From: Myxococcota bacterium | GTDB lineage: Bacteria > Myxococcota > Polyangia > GCA-2747355 > JAKLHH01 | Length of the DNA: 5,598 nucleotides | Reading direction: 5' to 3' | Assembly: GCA_022710245.1 (NCBI GenBank) | Contig: JAKLHH010000586.1 | Location: 1 to 5,598 of the forward strand | Shown: piece by piece, positions 1-5,598 of the stretch | Layout of the letters: every line of letters starts with the position of its first letter | Position numbering within the stretch: the first letter of the stretch is position 1 | Notes under the pieces: generated by a model | What the model was told of the DNA's origin: nothing | What the model saw: the letters and a program-made list of their open reading frames with translations, nothing else | Database searches by the model: none | Made by a program: the position numbers and the translations under genes

Positions 1-368
1 GCGACCTCGAGCCTCGCCCGCTGGCGGTCGAACCAGTGGAAGGCCTGCGCGGCCGTGACGAGCTCCACGCTGGCCGTCGGCAGCCCCGTCTCCTCGGCGG
101 TGCCGGGGAGCGAGTGGAAGCGACGATCCGCGCCGAGCTGCTCCTCGGCGGCGCGGCGCATCGCCTCGTTCGGCTCCACCGCGAAGACCTCCGCCCCTCG
201 CTCGAGGAGCAGCGCGCTGAAGATGCCGCTCCCGGCCCCGAGGTCGGCGACGCGCGTCCCCGGGCGCAGGCCGCGCTCGCAGAGGTGGTCGAGGAGGCCG
301 GCTGGGTAGGAGGGGCGGTGGCGGACGTAGTCGCTGACGCGATCGGTGAAGCGCTCGGTGCTCTTCAT
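1..368 (-). CDS. Class I SAM-dependent methyltransferase (C-terminus cut by window edge)
   Basis: The first 122 codons are visible, starting at the ATG at 368-366 and running off the left edge. The translation begins MKSTERFTDRVSDYVRHRPS. It contains the SAM-binding motif I (V-A-D-L-G-A-G-S-G, about residues 40-48), an acidic motif II region (V-F-A-V-E-P-N, 61-67) and A-A-Q-A-F-H-W-F-D at 106-114. This matches the Methyltransf_11/25 Rossmann-fold family; the N-terminal R-F-x-D-R-x-x-x-Y and A-x-A-F-H-W-F motifs are typical of cytosolic small-molecule methyltransferases of the yeast Tmt1 (trans-aconitate methyltransferase) type. The substrate cannot be deduced. Family members are usually about 240-270 aa, so roughly half is present. 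The gene starts 11 bp after the stop of the membrane acyltransferase gene on the same strand, so co-transcription is likely. The upstream Shine-Dalgarno is weak (GAGG). Confidence 0.88.
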   Translation of the reverse strand, partial: MKSTERFTDRVSDYVRHRPSYPAGLLDHLCERGLRPGTRVADLGAGSGIFSALLLERGAEVFAVEPNEAMRRAAEEQLGADRRFHSLPGTAEETGLPTASVELVTAAQAFHWFDRQRARLEV

Positions 369-379
369 GGTGGCCCTCG

Positions 380-1573
380 CTACGGCTGTGCCTGCTCGCG
401 CGGCTGTGCCTGCTCGCGCTCGCGCTGGATGGCCACCGCGCTCTTCCGCCAGGCCTCACGGAAGTACTTCACCACCTCGGCCCAGAGGTGCTCGAAGAGC
501 GCGGCCGCGCGGAGCGCCCCCAGGTAGTGCGTGCGCACCCAGGAGAGGAGCAGCATGAACAGCGTCAGCCCGAGGAGGCCGGCGGTGGCGCCGGCGAAGT
601 CGAGCCGGAGCTTGAGGTTCAGCAGGTAGCCGCCGGCGATGTGCCCGTAGACGAGCTCCACGTGCACCCAGTACATCAGCATGCTGGTCTTGCCGAGCTG
701 GCGCACGGGGCCGAAGCGTCGCGGGTTCGCCAGCGGCTGCAGCACGTAGGCGATCGCCGCGGCGATCAGGATCCAGCCGACGTGAGTCGCCAGGTAGGTG
801 AGCTGGTCGCGGCCCTTGCCGCCGAGGAGGATCGCCATCACGGTCAGCTTCTGGCCGAGGAGCCAGACGCCCCCGACCAGCGTGGCCCCGATCAGGCCGA
901 GCGCAGGCATCACCCAGCGACGCTGGCCCTCGGTCGCAGGCGCCACCGCGCGCGACCAGAGCGTGCCCGCCGCCAGCCCGAAGAAGAGGTAGCCGGCCCA
1001 GGGCACCAGCGGGAAGAACTCCTCGCGACGGTCGATCAGGTACGACGAGATCGGCCAGGGCATCCAGCCCGGCAGATCGAGCCGGTAGAGGAGCGGCGTC
1101 ACGCCGAAGACGAACAGACCCGCGATCAGCGCACGCCAGGCGCAGAGCCCTCGCGGGCGAGGGAAGAGGAACGCAGCGGCGATCAGCATCGCCGCGCCGA
1201 TGCAGTTCAGGATGTCGACGCGCAGCATGTAGATGGCGAAGCCGCCGCCGAGCAGGTGCTCCTGCAGGCGGAAGACGAGGGCAGCGAGGAAGATCTGGCC
1301 GCCGCGCTTGAGCGCGGTGCGCCGGGTCGCCTCCCAGTCGCGTCCCTTGGCGAGCGCCGAGGTCATCGCCATCGCCATGCCGACGCCAGCCAGGAAGAGG
1401 AAGAGCGGGGCCGCGTAGCCGGCGAAGATCTTCGTCCACTGGAACGGCTTGGAGTAGAGCTCGGCCGGACGCAGCCAGGCGGGGTAGAGGTGGGCCTCGA
1501 ACATGAAGAGGACCGCGAGGCCGCGCAGCCAGTCGATATAGAGGAGGCGCGCAGCGCCGGGGGTAGGGCTCAT
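380..1573 (-). CDS. Polytopic membrane acyltransferase, HGSNAT/DUF1624-like
   Basis: A 397-aa integral membrane protein with about ten hydrophobic segments (roughly residues 17-30, 50-73, 92-105, 121-137, 147-163, 188-206, 221-240, 262-280, 298-318 and 328-346). The N-terminal signature Y-I-D-W-L-R-G-L-A-V-L-F-M-F-E-A-H (12-28), the P-L-F-L-F-L-A-G-V segment (56-64) and the late G-K-T-S-M-L-M-Y-W-V-H motif (294-304) are characteristic of the heparan-alpha-glucosaminide N-acetyltransferase catalytic family (DUF1624) and related acyltransferase-3 proteins. These move acyl groups across the inner membrane onto sugars or other envelope molecules; the actual acceptor here is unknown. His28 and His304 are candidate functional residues by family analogy. 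The ATG is the first possible start after an in-frame TAA at 1585-1583, so the N-terminus is well fixed, although no clear Shine-Dalgarno precedes it. The C-terminus ends in a charged tail with a duplicated R-E-Q-A-Q-P hexapeptide. It probably heads an operon with the downstream methyltransferase. Confidence 0.85.
   Translation of the reverse strand: MSPTPGAARLLYIDWLRGLAVLFMFEAHLYPAWLRPAELYSKPFQWTKIFAGYAAPLFLFLAGVGMAMAMTSALAKGRDWEATRRTALKRGGQIFLAALVFRLQEHLLGGGFAIYMLRVDILNCIGAAMLIAAAFLFPRPRGLCAWRALIAGLFVFGVTPLLYRLDLPGWMPWPISSYLIDRREEFFPLVPWAGYLFFGLAAGTLWSRAVAPATEGQRRWVMPALGLIGATLVGGVWLLGQKLTVMAILLGGKGRDQLTYLATHVGWILIAAAIAYVLQPLANPRRFGPVRQLGKTSMLMYWVHVELVYGHIAGGYLLNLKLRLDFAGATAGLLGLTLFMLLLSWVRTHYLGALRAAALFEHLWAEVVKYFREAWRKSAVAIQREREQAQPREQAQP
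383..418 (-). repeat. Exact 18-bp tandem duplication at the 3' end of the acyltransferase gene
   Basis: The plus-strand unit CGGCTGTGCCTGCTCGCG occurs twice back to back (383-400 and 401-418) without mismatch. It encodes the last residues of the membrane protein as two R-E-Q-A-Q-P copies directly before the TAG stop. The exact copies imply a recent slippage or duplication event; the tail is cytoplasmic or periplasmic and probably tolerant of length change. Confidence 0.9.
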
Positions 1574-1700
1574 GGCCGGAGATTACTCGAACCCGAGGGG
1601 CGCTGTCAGCGGCCAGTGACCTCGATCGCCCGATCGGGGCCGAGGCCGAGGCGGAGGATCGAGGATTGCGATTCCGGGCGCGGGCCGCCATTCTCAAGGA
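1574..1700. promoter_or_regulatory. Divergent intergenic region with inverted repeats
   Basis: These 127 bp separate the minus-strand acyltransferase operon from the plus-strand operon, so both promoters should lie here. An 8-bp perfect inverted repeat, CCTCGATC (1620-1627) and GATCGAGG (1657-1664), has a 29-nt spacer. Inside it, CGATCG occurs twice (1623-1628 and 1631-1636), forming a palindrome around CC, followed by CCGAGG-type direct repeats (1640-1657). I could not assign a convincing -35/-10 pair. An ECF-like GAACC at 1589-1593 lacks a properly spaced -10. The region is plausible as a shared operator or promoter area, which is inference only. Confidence 0.4.
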
Positions 1701-3230
<1,530 letters not shown>

Positions 3231-3251
3231 TCAGACCAGCGCCGCGGGCAC

Positions 3252-3836
3252 ATGAGGATGGTGTTGGCGGATCATGACCTGAAGCTCGACCTGCTCGAGC
3301 GCTGCAAGCGAGGCGAGCCCGCGGCCCAGCGGGAGCTCGTGCGTGGTCGCTCGGCCCAGATCTTCCGCTGGGCGGTGCTGCTCGGGCTGCAGCCGAAGGA
3401 CGCCGAGGACGCGGCGCAGGAGGTGCTCGTGATCGCGCTGCGACGCATCGACGCCTGCCGGGCCAGCGAGGCGCTCACCTCCTGGCTCTACCAGATCACC
3501 CGCCGGGTGGTGGCGAACACCCGGCGGCTCGGCTGGTGGCGGCGGGTGCTCCTCAGCGAGGCGCCCGAGGAGCCCGCCTTCGCGCACCCCGGCAGCGCCG
3601 AGGCCGAGGAGGAGCTCGACCTCCGCCGCTGCCTCGGCGAGCTGCGGCACAATCAGGCCGAGGTGTTGATGCTGATCGAGGTCGAGGGGTTCGCCCGCGA
3701 GGAGGCGGCCGAGCTGCTCGGCGTGCCGCCGGGCACGGTGGCGAGTCGCCTGCGCCTGGCCAAGGAGGCGCTGCGGGAGCGCTGGAGCGAGCGGCCGATC
3801 GCGGCCCTGGCGGGAGCCGCCGGGAGGGTGTCATGA
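3252..3836 (+). CDS. ECF-type RNA polymerase sigma-70 factor
   Basis: A 194-aa protein with the two-domain ECF architecture. Region sigma2 is at about residues 12-92, with the D-A-E-D-A-A-Q-E-V-L core (50-59) and the W-L-Y-Q-I-T-R-R-V-V-A-N segment (78-89). Region sigma4 is at about 122-176, with the helix-turn-helix A-R-E-E-A-A-E-L-L-G-V-P-P-G-T-V-A-S-R-L (148-167). A short 18-residue tail follows. It would bind core RNA polymerase and direct it to a dedicated promoter class, probably under control of the next gene's FecR protein. It starts 21 bp after the upstream stop and is in the same frame as that gene. The start is uncertain: ATG 3252 and ATG 3258 lack a spaced Shine-Dalgarno, while TTG 3264 has TGAGGA (3253-3258) five bases upstream. 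The protein would then begin at L5, with no effect on the domains. The stop overlaps the next start (ATGA). Confidence 0.92.
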   Translation: MRMVLADHDLKLDLLERCKRGEPAAQRELVRGRSAQIFRWAVLLGLQPKDAEDAAQEVLVIALRRIDACRASEALTSWLYQITRRVVANTRRLGWWRRVLLSEAPEEPAFAHPGSAEAEEELDLRRCLGELRHNQAEVLMLIEVEGFAREEAAELLGVPPGTVASRLRLAKEALRERWSERPIAALAGAAGRVS

Positions 3837-4738
3837 GCGAGCGGGAGCTCGAGGAGACAGATCCGGTGGAGCGGCTGCGACCGTTGCTGGGCCGCGAGCC
3901 GAGCCCTGACCGACTGGAGCGGATCGCCCGTGGAGTCGAGGAGCGCCTCGACGCCCCGCGCGCGGCCCGGTCGCGCCTGCTGCTCGCGATCGCGGGGGCG
4001 AGCGCGCTGGCGGCGGCCGTGCTGCTGATCGTGCTGTGGCGGGGATCCCCTGCGCCGACCCCGACCCCCTCGCTGGCGCGTCTGACCAGGGCGCCCGCAC
4101 CGACGGCGCCCGCGGTCCTGGAGTCGACGGTGGCCGAGGCCGTCGCGCTCGGCCCGCACCAGCTGCGCCTGGCACCACGCACCCGGGTGCGCGTGCTCCG
4201 CCCCGATCCGCGCGCCACCGAGGTCTCCCTCGACCGCGGCAAGGTCGAGTTCGCGGTGAAGCCGCTCGGCGGCAGCTTCAAGGTGCAGGCGCGCGGGGTG
4301 CTGGTGGAGGTGGTGGGCACGCGCTTCACCGTCGAGGAGCAGGGCGGCTGCAGCGTGGTGGAGGTCAGCGAGGGGCGCGTGCGCGTCAGCGCTGGGGAGC
4401 GGCGGGTGCTCCTCGAGCGTGGTGACTCGGAGCGCTTCTGCGCGAAGGGCTCGGTGGCCAAGCTGCCCGGCGAGGAGATCATGCGCGAGGCGCTCGCGCA
4501 CCTGCAGCGCGGCGAGTCGCGCGAGGCGCTCGCGCTCCTCACCCGCTACCTGCAGGCGCAGCCGCGCGGCGCCTTCGAGGAGGAGGCGCGCTTCCACCTC
4601 TGCCTGGTGCAGGCGCGGCTCGGCCGGACCGCCGAGGCGCGCCGCAGCGCCGAGGAGTTCGTCGCGCGGTTCCCGACGGGCCGCCGCGCGGAGCGGCTGC
4701 GCCGCGCCTTCCTGCAGGACGGGCAGGACGGGCCGTGA
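3833..4738 (+). CDS. FecR-domain, single-pass membrane protein with C-terminal TPR-like repeats (probable sigma regulator)
   Basis: A 301-aa protein. Residues 1-46 are a charged cytoplasmic segment (P-V-E-R-L-R-P-L-L-G ... D-R-L-E-R-I-A-R-G-V-E-E-R-L) that could bind the sigma factor. Residues 48-69 form a transmembrane helix, followed by a Pro/Thr-rich linker (72-95). Residues about 105-200 are a FecR domain with the typical L-D-R-G-K-V-E-F-A-V (133-142) and V-V-G-T-R-F-T-V (160-167) motifs. Residues 213-290 are helical and TPR-like (A-L-A-H-L-Q-R-G-E-S-R-E-A-L-A-L-L and Y-bF/YbgF-type F-V-A-R-F-P-T-G-R-R-A). FecR proteins relay periplasmic or outer-membrane signals to their cognate ECF sigma factor. 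The ATG overlaps the sigma stop by 4 nt and has GGGAGGG (3822-3828) just upstream, so translational coupling is likely. A longer in-frame reading upstream overlaps the sigma gene and is not used. The TPR may dock an envelope partner such as the barrel protein or the lipoproteins (inference). Confidence 0.9.
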   Translation: MSERELEETDPVERLRPLLGREPSPDRLERIARGVEERLDAPRAARSRLLLAIAGASALAAAVLLIVLWRGSPAPTPTPSLARLTRAPAPTAPAVLESTVAEAVALGPHQLRLAPRTRVRVLRPDPRATEVSLDRGKVEFAVKPLGGSFKVQARGVLVEVVGTRFTVEEQGGCSVVEVSEGRVRVSAGERRVLLERGDSERFCAKGSVAKLPGEEIMREALAHLQRGESREALALLTRYLQAQPRGAFEEEARFHLCLVQARLGRTAEARRSAEEFVARFPTGRRAERLRRAFLQDGQDGP

Positions 4739-4998
4739 TGCGAGCGCTGGTCGTCACGCTCGTGCTCGTGCTCGCGGCAGGGGGCTGCCGCGTCACCCTC
4801 GAGCGTGACCCGCTCGACGGGGCGGTCGCCCCCCACGACGCTGCAGGTGCAGAGTTCGTCGGCAGCGACTGGATCTGGATAGGCGACGGTCTGGAGGCGG
4901 GGCCGGTCGTGGACGCTGGCGACGCCGGTCTCGCCGGCGACGCGCTGCCGTCCGGCGACGGCGCGCCCCTCGACGCCAAGGGGCCGGACCTCCCCTGA
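4738..4998 (+). CDS. Small lipoprotein with Asp/Ala/Gly-rich linker
   Basis: An 86-aa protein not matching a named family. It begins M-R-A-L-V-V-T-L-V-L-V-L-A-A-G-G-C, a type II signal peptide with the lipidation Cys at residue 17; the lipobox A-G-G-C is slightly off consensus. The mature part is acidic and unstructured-looking, with an aromatic patch (D-W-I-W-I-G, 44-49) and D-A-G-D-A-G-type sequence ending in L-P-S-G-D-G (70-75). Its ATG overlaps the FecR stop by one base (TGATG), and AGGA at 4725-4728 is 9 nt upstream. A GTG at 4735 would add one residue but fits less well. Coupling to the FecR gene makes it the last member of the operon. The DAG-x5-LP(S/T)GDG segment is shared with the lipoprotein encoded at 5218, so the two are probably related. 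Its role could be a surface-exposed sensor or ligand for the system; this is inference. Confidence 0.72.
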   Translation: MRALVVTLVLVLAAGGCRVTLERDPLDGAVAPHDAAGAEFVGSDWIWIGDGLEAGPVVDAGDAGLAGDALPSGDGAPLDAKGPDLP

Positions 4999-5030
4999 CG
5001 TGGCACCCGCCGCGGCTCGCTCTCCACTCG

Positions 5031-5133
5031 ACCCGACCACTTCGAATCACCCGACCACCTCGAATCACCCGACCACTTCGAATCACCCGACCACTTCGAA
5101 TCACCCGACCACTTCGAATCACCCGACCACTTC
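5031..5133. repeat. 18-bp intergenic tandem repeat array, 5 full copies plus one partial
   Basis: The unit ACCCGACCACTTCGAATC repeats at 5031, 5049, 5067, 5085 and 5103, with a 13-bp partial copy at 5121-5133. The only difference among full copies is T to C at 5059 in the second. Each unit has the 6-bp palindrome TTCGAA. There are no spacers, so it is not a CRISPR array. It occupies the centre of the 219-bp gap (4999-5217) between the two lipoprotein genes, and its AT content is higher than its surroundings. Near-perfect copies imply recent expansion. Read in the frame of the upstream lipoprotein past its TGA, each unit would encode P-D-H-F/L-E-S. Confidence 0.92.
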
Positions 5134-5171
5134 TTGGTGATCAGCGCCGCTTGCCGTGGACATGGAGTCGT

Positions 5172-5209
5172 GGAGAGCGCGGTGCTCTCTCCTCTCTGAA
5201 GGAAAGGAG
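5172..5209 (+). promoter_or_regulatory. 5' leader with small hairpin and strong ribosome-binding site of the second lipoprotein gene
   Basis: GAGAGC (5173-5178) and GCTCTC (5184-5189) form a 6-bp stem around a 5-nt loop. This is followed by a pyrimidine stretch and the Shine-Dalgarno AAAGGAG (5203-5209), 8 nt before the ATG at 5218. CTCCT (5189-5193) could alternatively pair with AGGAG of the Shine-Dalgarno, which would compete with the hairpin. This is the best ribosome-binding site in the window. It indicates that the downstream gene is translated independently, and probably strongly. Regulation by refolding is speculative. Confidence 0.45.
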
Positions 5210-5217
5210 CGAACGAG

Positions 5218-5598
5218 ATGATGCGAGCGACGACAGCGTTCGGGCTGCTGGGTCTCTGCCTCGCGCTGGCGGCCTGCGAGCTCGGGGACAACCCGCGCGC
5301 GGCGCCGAACGGCAGCAACGTGTCGCAGCCGGATGCCGGCAGCGGCGGAGCCGTCCTGCCGACCGGCGACGGCGGCGCCGTCGAGGACGCGGTCTGCTGC
5401 AAGGGCAAGGGGTGCGGCAAGGGCAAGGGGTGCGGCAAGGGCAAGGGGTGCGGCAAGGGCAAGGGCAACGGGTGCCGCGACGCGGGCGGCTGGGGCGAGC
5501 CGCCGGACGGCATGCCGGTCGGCTGGCCCGACGGGGGCGGCTGGTCGCCGGACGGCACGTCGGTCGGCTGGCCCGACGCGGGCGGCTGGTGGCCCGGC
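5218..5598 (+). CDS. Cys/Gly/Lys-repeat lipoprotein with Trp/Pro/Gly repeats (C-terminus beyond window)
   Basis: 127 codons are visible and no stop is reached. Residues 1-20 are a clear lipoprotein signal (M-M-R-A-T-T-A-F-G-L-L-G ... L-A-L-A-A-C) with lipidation at Cys20. A polar linker (21-59) contains D-A-G (39-41) and L-P-T-G-D-G (47-52). Residues 60-86 hold C-C-K-G-K-G followed by three C-G-K-G-K-G units and N-G-C, giving six cysteines (60, 61, 66, 72, 78, 86) and strong positive charge. Residues 88-127 repeat a G-G-W ... P-D-G-x-x-V-G-W-P-D module with six tryptophans. No known family was recognised. The regular Cys spacing suggests metal binding, disulfide cross-linking or thiol chemistry at the cell surface; the Lys/Gly content could bind polyanions. 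These are inferences. ATG 5218 is preferred over ATG 5221 because AAAGGAG is 8 nt upstream. The gene is probably separate from the sigma operon but shares linker sequence with its last gene. Confidence 0.8.
   Translation, partial: MMRATTAFGLLGLCLALAACELGDNPRAAPNGSNVSQPDAGSGGAVLPTGDGGAVEDAVCCKGKGCGKGKGCGKGKGCGKGKGNGCRDAGGWGEPPDGMPVGWPDGGGWSPDGTSVGWPDAGGWWPG
5398..5475 (+). repeat. Cys-Gly-Lys-Gly-Lys-Gly coding repeat
   Basis: The 18-bp unit TGCGGCAAGGGCAAGGGG is repeated at 5413, 5431 and 5449; the last copy ends GGC instead of GGG. A shorter 15-bp variant precedes it (5398-5412), and AAC-GGG-TGC ends the block. The cysteines are spaced C-x4-C-x5-C-x5-C-x7-C from residue 61. Identical codon choice in each copy points to recent in-frame slippage or duplication rather than slow divergence. 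Confidence 0.92.
5479..5598 (+). repeat. Trp/Pro/Asp/Gly coding repeat, about 45-51 bp units, continuing past the window
   Basis: Two modules are complete. Residues 89-105 (A-G-G-W-G-E-P-P-D-G-M-P-V-G-W-P-D) are followed by 106-120 (G-G-G-W-S-P-D-G-T-S-V-G-W-P-D), and a third starts A-G-G-W-W-P-G at the right edge. The DNA segments for V-G-W-P-D (GTCGGCTGGCCCGAC) are identical in both modules. The array probably continues beyond 5598, so the copy number is unknown. Confidence 0.85.

Noticed and set aside
1589..1609. ECF-type promoter with GAACC and TGTCAG
   Set aside because: The 10-nt gap between the elements is far shorter than the usual ECF spacer of about 16 nt.
4999..5030. Rho-independent terminator after the four-gene operon
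   Set aside because: No GC-rich stem followed by a T run is visible in 4999-5217.
5031..5133. CRISPR array
   Set aside because: The 18-bp units are directly contiguous with no unique spacers, and no cas-like gene is nearby.
5031..5133. tRNA T-arm copies or att sites, because TTCGAATC resembles the T-loop
   Set aside because: The flanking bases (ACCAC and CACCC) do not form a T-stem, and no other tRNA arms are present.
5134..5163. Sigma-70-like promoter TTGGTG plus GGACAT before the second lipoprotein gene
   Set aside because: The -10 match is poor and the spacing is not convincing, so I did not annotate a promoter.
4539..5558. A 339-codon minus-strand open frame through the FecR gene, the 18-bp array and the second lipoprotein, giving D-S-K-W-S-G repeats
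   Set aside because: It is antisense to genes with clear signal peptides, domains and ribosome-binding sites. The array is open in five of six frames, so an antisense frame is expected by chance.

Overview
This is a very GC-rich window with dense coding, long Ala/Pro-rich linkers, and lipoproteins carrying Asp-Ala-Gly ('DAG') linkers. Together with an ECF sigma / FecR-TPR gene pair, this suggests a myxobacterium-like member of the Myxococcota (Polyangia-type) or a related former deltaproteobacterial lineage. That assignment is inference from style; no rRNA or other taxonomic marker is present.

Layout. Positions 1-1573 lie on the minus strand and form a probable two-gene operon. It runs from a polytopic membrane protein of the heparan-alpha-glucosaminide N-acetyltransferase-like / acyltransferase superfamily (380-1573) into a class I SAM-dependent methyltransferase (1-368, C-terminus cut by the window edge). 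A 127-bp divergent intergenic region (1574-1700) with nested GATC-containing inverted repeats separates this from everything to the right, which is all on the plus strand.

The plus-strand block 1701-4998 looks like one operon of four tightly packed genes. The first is a secreted protein with an Ala-Pro repeat linker and a predicted C-terminal outer-membrane beta-barrel (1701-3230). The others are an ECF-type sigma factor (3252-3836), a single-pass FecR-domain/TPR protein that is the likely sigma regulator (3833-4738, 4-nt ATGA overlap), and a small lipoprotein (4738-4998, 1-nt TGATG overlap). The arrangement suggests an envelope-sensing transcriptional switch: outer-membrane protein, inner-membrane FecR protein, sigma factor and a lipoprotein output or sensor.

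Downstream, a 219-bp gap holds an 18-bp tandem repeat array (five full copies plus a partial), a small hairpin and a strong Shine-Dalgarno. It leads into a second lipoprotein gene (5218 to the window end, incomplete). That mature protein has a Cys-rich Cys-Gly-Lys-Gly-Lys-Gly repeat followed by a Trp/Pro/Asp/Gly repeat. The two lipoproteins share a DAG-x5-LP(S/T)GDG linker, suggesting duplication. The repeat-built Cys/Lys/Gly lipoprotein next to the sigma/FecR operon, with the intergenic array between, is the most unusual part of the window. Its function cannot be assigned from sequence.
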